From positions 490,001 to 554,000 of the forward strand of contig QVRM01007006.1 of the NCBI GenBank assembly GCA_003439945.1: 64,000 nucleotides of DNA, given 5' to 3'. The notes beneath the pieces were generated by a model. It searched no databases. It saw only the letters and a list, made by a program, of their open reading frames with translations, and was not told the origin of the DNA. Shown here one piece after another: positions 58,022 to 64,000 of this stretch (within the stretch, counting starts at the first letter, position 1; each line of letters starts with the position of its first letter). The position numbers were made by a program, and so were the translations under genes. The DNA comes from Dermanyssus gallinae. Lineage: Eukaryota; Arthropoda; Arachnida; Mesostigmata; Dermanyssidae.

Positions 58022-58078
<57 letters not shown>
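58010..58078 (+). repeat. GTT array
   Basis: About 18 uninterrupted GTT units after ATT triplets. Confidence 0.95.
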
Positions 58079-58079
<1 letters not shown>

Positions 58080-58430
58080 TCGTTAGCTGTTCGTGGCTGA
58101 GTCGTCGTTATGGATTCACCGTCGGCTGGAGCCGTCGATGGATATGAGCGCGACGGGAGTCCGTCCGACCGTCCGTTGTCCATTGCCTGACTGGCTGCCT
58201 GCCTGCCTGGTTGTTTGGCTCGATGTCCGCCTGCATCGGAACAACGGCATTGGAACAGCGGCAGCAGCAGCAACGCATTAGTTGGATGCGATGGACATTG
58301 CACTAATCGGCAGGCCCAGCGGGGCCTCTTGGCCGTGTGCTGGCTAGCTTACGCCGCTAACATCATAACAACCACTATGACGACCACCATGATGATGTCG
58401 ATGACCACGACGGCCGTAACAGCCGAGACA

Positions 58431-58645
58431 GCGACATCAACAACAACAACGACAACAACAATATTAATAACAGGAACAACAAAACAGCATCAAATCTAAT
58501 GACGGCGACGACAACGACATTAACATGAGTAGCAGCAACGACAACTATTACAAAAATAACAGCTGTACCAAAAGAGTAGCAACAATTGAACAAGAAAAAC
58601 AAGGACAGCAACAACAGCAACAGCAACAACAACAACAACAGACAA
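58431..58645 (+). repeat. CAA/CAG arrays
   Basis: Reverse orientation to the 58.01 kb GTT array, about 360 bases away. Confidence 0.9.
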
Positions 58646-59013
58646 AGCTTGTTCATCAAGACACCACCCAGTCATGGATTTCATCGTATATCTATCCCCT
58701 TGCTTTACTTAACAACATCGCTGTCTGCAACAGCAATATCAACTGTAGCGTAGCAACAACAGAAACAACAACATCTTTGTCACCAACACCACCATGTTGG
58801 GCCGCCATGCAGGACCTGTCCGCCGTCCAGGCGACAGGACCCCGGCGAAGGGTTTAAAGCGCGCGCAGCGTGCGTGTTATTGAAGCATGGTTGTCATTAT
58901 ACTTACTCGCGCTTTCACTAACAATCCATCTCCAACGACGAGGACGAGGGCTTTCCATTCAACCCTATAAGGGCAAGAAGGTAGAGTTCCTTAGCGGGTT
59001 AAGGAGGAGGCGC

Positions 59014-59031
59014 GGGGGGGGGGGGGGGGGG
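59014..59031 (+). repeat. 18-base G homopolymer
   Basis: Uninterrupted G run in GA-rich context. Confidence 0.95.
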
Positions 59032-59442
59032 AGTGCCGTGAGCAGCCGACAAGGGGCAGAAATAGAGAATAGGAAAACGGCGTCGAAGAGGCGGTAGCAA
59101 ACATTTCTAGGGTCACTCCGACTCCGGCGACTCGGAGAGGAACGGCTCAATAATGGCAAAGCTCGACGGAGAATAATTACATTAAATTATTGTATCCCGG
59201 TATGGCTCTCGGATCTCAGGCGTGATTAATGAATCAATGATGTGTTGTAGTACGCAGTAGTAGTAGTAGTAGACGTCGAAGTCGTGGTAGTAGTAGTGCC
59301 ATGTGCGCGCCCGTTCATTTGTGCGCCCTGGTGTGTGAATATCCGTATGGTCAATGATGCACCATTTGCCGCGGGCAAGATTGTTCTGCGGGCCGCTACT
59401 TCGCCGGGGGTGTCCCAACCTCCGTATTTGCTCTCTCTCTCT

Positions 59443-59443
<1 letters not shown>

Positions 59444-59488
<45 letters not shown>
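59444..59488 (+). repeat. TA tract after a CT run
   Basis: CTCTCTCTCTCTCC followed by about 22 TA units. Confidence 0.96.
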
Positions 59489-59491
<3 letters not shown>

Positions 59492-59657
59492 GGCCGCCGT
59501 CTACTCGTGAGGAATTGCAATACATATGAGCAGCACGGCCGTAACGCGTGGCGACCGGTCAAATGACAGCAGCAGCAGCATTAGCAAAAGCATTAGGACA
59601 ACATGAATGGTCGTCGTCGTCGTTCAGATGCATACATACTGGCGTACGTCCCAACAA

Positions 59658-59730
59658 CAACAACAGCAACAAACAACAACAACAACAACAACAACAGCAG
59701 CAGCAACAACAACAACAACAACGCTAACGT
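59658..59730 (+). repeat. CAA/CAG array
   Basis: CAA orientation, about 210 bases before a GTT array of opposite orientation at 59,935. Confidence 0.92.
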
Positions 59731-59934
59731 TAGCAAACCGTCGAGGTGGACACCGCCAGCTTGCGTCATCGTTGTCGTTGCTCTGCCCTAAGGCTTGAGA
59801 TAGGTAGGCGTGACTTTCGTGGCCAGATTGCCCTCAGTTTTGTCGTACGATACCGCGTTGTGTTCGAAACCTGTGTAGACAGCACCGATATCACACACAC
59901 ACACACCGGCCATCCCGGAGCCCGCGAACAGCCG

Positions 59935-60090
59935 AGTTGTTGCTGTTGTTCATGATATTGTTGTTGCTGTTGTTCATGTCATTGTTGTTGCTGCTGCTGC
60001 TGTTGTTATTGTTGTTGTTGCTGTTGCTGCTGCTGCTGTTGATTATGTCTTGTCGCCAGCAGCCGCCGCCGCTGCTGCTGCTGCTGCTTG
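59935..60090 (+). repeat. GTT/GCT array
   Basis: Interrupted GTT and GCT triplets. Confidence 0.92.
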
Positions 60091-60264
60091 GGGTAGACAG
60101 TTTTAGTCGTTAATTTGGTCGAGAGAAAGTCTGCTGAATGACGACACTCCTTAGAGTCCCGCATCGTGAGATGTCGGCGGCGGCGAAACGCAGTACGTAT
60201 CATCGCCGAGTTCAGACGACAACGGGTACGGCTCCAGCGTCGTCAGGACTACACTCGGCCAACG

Positions 60265-60444
60265 ATGAGTCGTCAGCGTAGAGCCGGCTCCTCGTCGGCT
60301 GTTCGTTCACCGACTCCACGCCTTGAAAAGCTGCCCGCTGCCCGGAGCTCGAGCAATATTCAGCTTCAGCAACAGCAGCAGCAGCAACAGCAACAGCAGC
60401 AGAAGCTCCATTCTTGTCGTAGAATAGAAGGAGTAGCTAAATCA
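60265..60444 (+). CDS. candidate exon with poly-Gln ending at a 5' splice site
   Basis: An in-frame ATG at 60,265 starts MSRQRRAGSSSAVRSPTPRL, then EKLPAARSSSNIQLQ, a run of about a dozen Gln with mixed CAG/CAA codons, and KLHSCRRIEGVAKS. At 60,445 the sequence TCA|GTAAGT is a strong 5' splice site in phase 0. The frame also extends upstream to 60,166 and downstream to 60,522. The next strong plus-strand acceptor, at 61,345, would give an immediate stop in phase 0, so they do not join directly. The Ser/Arg/Pro composition and poly-Gln resemble regulatory proteins, but no family can be named. Confidence 0.33.
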
Positions 60445-60637
60445 GTAAGTTCAGTCAGAAATGTGCCATTTATAGAGCGTTCACGTGAATGTCGGCGGTC
60501 TTCTCGTAATGTCGGCGTGTGACATTACAACTGACGCAGGCTGGCAGCCAGGTGATGGTGATGGTGGTGGTGGTGGTGATGGGAGTTGTGCCGCCACAGA
60601 GAACCAACGACAATAACGACAGCAACAGCAACATCTG

Positions 60638-60859
60638 TCACGAGCTGCTATGAGCAATATGCTCGGTTAGGCTACGCGACGACATCAGAATCTGAAAGAA
60701 TTTGTGATGGCGTTGTCTTCTGTTTGTCGGGTGTGTCCAGTAAATCGCATGAGCGTTGTGTTGTAGTGGCCAATCTACAATGTAGCTGGTGGATACCAAA
60801 GATATAGATATTGCACAACAATAGGCAACTATGCAGACTTTTCCCCATCCTCCTTCCAC
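60638..60859 (-). CDS. candidate exon after a minus-strand 3' splice site
   Basis: On the minus strand CAGTTTTATTTTAG ends at 60,860 and a second TTTTTGTTCTTTAG lies about 30 bases before it. From 60,859 a phase-0 frame reads VEGGWGKVCIVAYCCAISIS and runs 73 codons to a TGA. Another frame through the same segment contains LATTTQRSCDLLDTPDKQKT and ends SDSDVVA, and reads more like protein. The acceptor is good, and which frame would be used depends on the unseen upstream phase. Confidence 0.22.
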   Translation of the reverse strand: MEGGWGKVCIVAYCCAISISLVSTSYIVDWPLQHNAHAIYWTHPTNRRQRHHKFFQILMSSRSLTEHIAHSSS

Positions 60860-60863
60860 CTAA

Positions 60864-60869
60864 AATAAA
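60864..60869 (+). terminator. possible polyadenylation signal
   Basis: AATAAA is followed within a few bases by a T-rich tract (CTGTTTTTTAATTGT), as at poly(A) sites. On the minus strand the same bases form the pyrimidine tract of a 3' splice site, so the two readings compete. Confidence 0.2.
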
Positions 60870-60888
60870 ACTGTTTTTTAATTGTATG

Positions 60889-61278
60889 CTAAAGAACAAA
60901 AACATTTATATAAAACGGCCTATTTGCACTAGAATTGTCCAGGTACAGATTGTAGGGGCTATGTTTAGCGTTAAGTGTAGGTAGGAAAGAACGCATATCC
61001 CGATAGTGAGAGTTGAACGAAGACATCTTCTTGTCGTTAATTACAACGATGTTGTTCTCATTACTGTTGTGATTACCGCCGCCACCGTTGCTGCCATCTC
61101 CCGAGGCGGTTACGAAATAGTAGCCAATGAGAATGAGACCTGAGACGCTGCTATACTGTTTTGTTGGTTGGCGGTGGGGTTGGCGTTTGACGGTGAAATT
61201 ACTCACGGTCGTTGTTTTTACAGCCAGTACAATACCAAATGAGTCTACAGCACGCGATATATGCATAAGGTGCTTCAC
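60889..61278 (-). CDS. candidate coding frame in a repeat-poor island
   Basis: An ATG at 61,278 opens 129 codons on the minus strand. It has a moderately hydrophobic segment (VSGLILIGYYFVTAS, about residues 45-59), a short Gly/Asn loop from a small repeat, and a unique C-terminal half with KKMSSFNSHYRDMRSFLPTL and SPYNLYLDNSSANRPFYIN. It ends at the TAG of a downstream acceptor-like sequence (TTTTTGTTCTTTAG), so the last codons may be intronic. A GTGAGT lies inside the frame. This is one of the longest frames here with nearly no repeat content. No family recognised. Confidence 0.3.
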   Translation of the reverse strand: MKHLMHISRAVDSFGIVLAVKTTTVSNFTVKRQPHRQPTKQYSSVSGLILIGYYFVTASGDGSNGGGGNHNSNENNIVVINDKKMSSFNSHYRDMRSFLPTLNAKHSPYNLYLDNSSANRPFYINVFVL

Positions 61279-61319
61279 TTGAAGCCCGCGCCGCCGCCGG
61301 ATGACCTTTTCATTATATT

Positions 61320-61345
61320 CACTAATTTATTTCGATTTTTTCCAG
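61320..61345 (+). promoter_or_regulatory. strong 3' splice site
   Basis: CTAAT (branch A at 61,325) lies 20 bases before the AG at 61,344-61,345. The tract between is TTATTTCGATTTTTTCC, almost all pyrimidine. No 5' splice site follows at once, so this reads as an ordinary acceptor rather than a ratchet site. Confidence 0.5.
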
Positions 61346-61523
61346 CGTCTATAGGCATAACTGTGGCGAAAGCTTAACTCTTTGGGTTTCAAGTTTGCGT
61401 TTCAAGGCGCATTCTCTACATAGATGCCCACACACGTATACTTCTAGTTGTATGGACACAGATGGGCGAGATTTGCTTGGCCAACGCTCGATCGCTGGTC
61501 CACCAGAGCCCCACCTCGGCTGA
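61346..61523 (+). CDS. candidate terminal exon following the 61,345 acceptor
   Basis: Of the three frames only the one entering in phase 2 stays open. It has 58 codons reading YRHNCGESLTLWVSSLRFKA, then HSLHRCPHTYTSSCMDTDGR and a Gly/Pro tail, with a TGA at 61,521. No repeat contributes. The minus strand is also open across the same bases. Without an identified upstream exon in phase 2 the call depends on the acceptor alone. Confidence 0.22.
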
Positions 61524-61600
61524 CTCAAACTTTCGGCGAGAGCCAAGAAGTTCACAGGAATACGTGAACTGTAATACCTTCCTATACAGTTCGCGTACAA
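61349..61600 (-). CDS. candidate coding frame upstream of the 61.28 kb frame
   Basis: This 83-codon minus-strand frame begins MYANCIGRYYSSRIPVNFLA, continues LAESLSQPRWGSGGPAIERW, and has a Cys pair near the end (VCGHLCRECALKRK). It lies just upstream of the 129-codon minus frame with about 70 bases between. It overlaps the plus-strand exon candidate at 61,346-61,523, and at most one of the two is real. It is entirely non-repetitive, but no splice signals connect it securely to the next frame. Confidence 0.22.
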   Translation of the reverse strand: MYANCIGRYYSSRIPVNFLALAESLSQPRWGSGGPAIERWPSKSRPSVSIQLEVYVCGHLCRECALKRKLETQRVKLSPQLCL

Positions 61601-62550
61601 TAGCTTGTTTGATCCAGCCAGCGTCGACGTTCAGCTACTGATGCTGGATGCTGGATCTGAACATGTAAGACGCATGCTGTCACGAATAGGAGCTCGAGGA
61701 AACGGATCCGTGTTGGTCGAAAGGTTAGCCTAGATACACTCTCACCAGGCTTATCATCGCAGACACTCGTTAGACAGTCGTAGTCGTGCCTGCAGGCCTA
61801 TGTGGCCAGGCTTTTCTAGCCGAACGAATTATAGCTGAGTGAATGAAGTTGTAACGCGAAACGCCCAGAGATAGGGACGGCTGCTACGGTTTGCTGTGTA
61901 CATACATTTGCCAGACCGACAAGCTTATCAAATAACACGGCGAACATGGCACACTGATGGGAGCGAAGGGTCGGCGAAGAACGCAGGACGTATGTTCGCA
62001 CTTTTGTAGGGAGCACGCTTGTTTCTGTGCGTCGTGGTTGATTGGCGATGACAGGAGTGACAACAACAATGGCAAAGATAACAACGACTCCAATAGCAAT
62101 AACACCATCAAAAACAATAGCAACAACAACGATGCCACTCTTGTTTCCACTAAGTTAGGCTCAACCAAGCAGGCGACTTACAACAACGACGACGGCGGCG
62201 GTTGCTGAATAATCGTCGCCATTTTCCCTGGCCTGGAGTGCCGTTTATCATGTCTAATTGGCATCGGAGTCAGCGTCGGCGAACACCCAGCTCCACGACA
62301 ATGATCGCGCTCGGAGACAATGAGGTTTATCATCTTCTCCGATCGCTGATTGTGTAAACATGAATGAGCATCACCGGAGACGGGCACCGAGACGAGATCG
62401 CCGAATGCGATTGTCGTCAATGGATCACAACGACGACCCCGATACCGCGAGAGCTACACTGGTCAAACGGAGTTGCTCCCAGATGCCCACCCAGCTGCCC
62501 GTACCTAAAGCATGCTGAGAGCCAACGAGATGTATATAATATGTATGTAA

Positions 62551-62554
<4 letters not shown>

Positions 62555-62608
<54 letters not shown>
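62555..62608 (+). repeat. TA dinucleotide tract
   Basis: About 27 TA units. Confidence 0.96.
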
Positions 62609-62610
<2 letters not shown>

Positions 62611-62879
62611 GGAAGAGACAGAGGAATAGGCGCTGGGCAAGAGTCTGGTTCTTTGTCCAGAAGAAGGGGGTACTTTATTTTGGCCCCGCCTTCAGTCGAG
62701 CTAGATGTGTGCGCTTCAGCAGTGTATATTTGCATGTATGAAGAGTGTTTGTGTCCGTTTGTCACGCACGAGAGATCGATAGGCTGTATATTGTCGATGT
62801 ATATACATATGCATATGTATTTATATATGTATGTATGTATATATATATACCGTTCGTTTAGTGAATAGATACGTGGTAT

Positions 62880-63300
62880 GCAGTGCACCCGTGCACGCAA
62901 GTTTCCAGACTTACATTGGGGATCGCTAAAGTCTACTACGAGAGATTGACTGCTCGCTTTTGAGATCTGGATCATCAGCAACGATTGGCTGCGGCACGGT
63001 TTAGCCTCGCGTGCGAGCCTAGGCAGGCCCTTCGCGAACGAGGCGGTAACCCTATTTACGGAACGCGCACATCCCATGACGCGTCCAACGAGTTGACTGG
63101 CAGTGGACCCACATATCAGTAAGCAATCATAATACCTAGTTGGAGGCGCGTGACGGGACTCTGGGATGATGGGAGGAGGACGGAGGACTACGCCTCGATC
63201 GTTTGAGGCAATCGAAGCGAGAGGAATCTAGTCGAGGTCGGAGGTCCAGTAGGTCTTGCCGACGGGCCGGCTGACGACTGCTCCTCCATACGCAGATGAC
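62880..63300. other. repeat-poor stretch, no gene supported
   Basis: Unique sequence without notable frames. A CGATCG/GAGGCAATCG motif near 63,196 is weakly palindromic. Confidence 0.4.
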
Positions 63301-63384
63301 GATGATACACCATATTGATCACCGAACATATCGGGGATATCGGCGTCCTCAATAATTTGGCTATTTGGCGTCATCGTTACTTGC

Positions 63385-63535
63385 TGTTGCTATTGCTGCT
63401 TCTGCTGCTGCCTTTGTTGTTGTTGTTGCTGCTAACAATATTCATTGTCGTTGTTGCTGTTGTTGCTGCTATTGTTGTCGTCGTCGTTGTCGTTGTTGTT
63501 GCTGTTATTGCTGCTATTATTGCTATTGTCGCGCG
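63385..63535 (+). repeat. GTT/GCT/GTC array
   Basis: Interrupted triplets read as Leu, Val, Ala or Cys depending on frame. Confidence 0.92.
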
Positions 63536-63597
63536 AACTGCATGAGGCACGAAGATGGTCACGGTAGCACGGTACTACTAATAAGGGGTTGCAACCG

Positions 63598-63822
63598 ATG
63601 CGGTTCGTTGACGCGCGTTCGTTCGGACCTGACTGCTTTTCGCCGGCCGAAGACGTCTTCTACTGTGTCCGAAGCGAAGACGGGCGGGCGACCGACGTCG
63701 AGTGTCCGAAGAGACCACGACGACGCCGGCGCTGCTGTCGCCGCGATTGTGGACATCGAAGCCGCGCGATGAGGCGCGCTGATCAGGAACGAAATAGGTT
63801 GTTGCGTCGCCGTAAGAAGTGA
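63598..63822 (+). CDS. candidate basic frame near the window end
   Basis: An ATG opens 74 codons: MRFVDARSFGPDCFSPAEDV, FYCVRSEDGRATDVECPKRP, then an Arg/Cys-rich tail. Positions 1, 2 and 3 over the first 44 codons are roughly 66, 55 and 68 percent GC, compatible with coding. A minus-strand frame over the same DNA (63,559-63,876) reads MSTIAATAAPASSWSLRTLD and RRKAVRSERTRVNEPHRLQP and looks equally plausible. CGA/CGC repeats explain the Arg-rich ends. Confidence 0.2.
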   Translation: MRFVDARSFGPDCFSPAEDVFYCVRSEDGRATDVECPKRPRRRRRCCRRDCGHRSRAMRRADQERNRLLRRRKK

Positions 63823-63842
63823 CAGAAGACGAAGGCGTACCA

Positions 63843-63900
63843 CCCCCCCCCCCCGCCCCACTGCCGCTTGTCCCACGACTCACAACCCCCCCCCCCCCCC
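63843..63900 (+). repeat. pair of C homopolymers
   Basis: Runs of 12 C (63,843-63,854) and 15 C (63,886-63,900). Confidence 0.95.
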
Positions 63901-64000
63901 AGCGGCAGCAACAGAAGCGATTTCGATACTTCGGTGGCTTCTGGCCGCCGTGATCGTCGACGTCACCGATAGCGCATTCACTGTGCAGGGACGGCAGATG

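Overview
This 64 kb window looks like eukaryotic nuclear DNA, most probably from an invertebrate animal. GC content is intermediate. There is no bacterial-style packing of open frames, and no rRNA, CRISPR array, operon or recognisable protein family. The DNA is extraordinarily rich in simple repeats. TA dinucleotide tracts occur every one to three kilobases, CAA/GTT and CAG/CTG triplet arrays appear about every kilobase in both orientations, and there are frequent CT/GA, CAT/GAT and four-base runs plus G or C homopolymers of 10 to 19 bases. A tRNA-derived SINE-like head with pol III A and B boxes, and splice signals with animal-type branch points, support a metazoan genome. The species cannot be named from this sequence.

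Layout. 0-11 kb is mostly triplet and TA repeats, with aspartate-rich open frames at 2.5, 3.1 and 4.1-4.5 kb. At 10.95 kb an ATG in an excellent start context opens an Ala/Gln/Asp-rich frame that ends at a good 5' splice site, the best first-exon candidate. 13.4-16.7 kb is repeat-poorer and holds the SINE head (minus strand) and a short frame with an AT-hook-like core. 19.3-20.8 kb is an AT-richer, repeat-poor stretch with a palindrome, an 84-base inverted repeat and a textbook candidate recursive splice site at 20,600. 20.8-30 kb is GC-richer, with frames open on both strands (21.4-22.0, 25.4, 27.1 and 28.3 kb). 30-53 kb is dominated by repeats, with candidate exons at 38.1, 40.0, 45.2 and 49.8 kb and a perfect GC-rich hairpin at 47.9 kb. 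At 53.6 kb a triplicated pyrimidine-rich unit forms a 3' splice site in front of a Tyr/Asp-rich terminal frame. 54.6-57.9 kb has the longest GTT array, two acidic frames on the minus strand and a second candidate recursive splice site at 56,683. 60.2-61.6 kb is a repeat-poor island with open frames and splice-like signals on both strands. The end of the window returns to repeats.

Interpretation. The simplest reading is that the window is largely intronic or intergenic DNA of one or more long, repeat-inflated genes. Two AG|GT ratchet-type sites on the plus strand, each with a consensus branch point 28-29 bases upstream, suggest a plus-strand gene with very long introns. The first-exon candidate (10,951-11,125, ending in phase 1) and the terminal-exon candidate (53,659-53,846, entering in phase 1) are phase-compatible, which is suggestive but would happen by chance one time in three. 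No coding call here is secure. Repeat DNA creates long spurious open frames, so every coding feature has low confidence and rests on composition, reading-frame length and splice context only.
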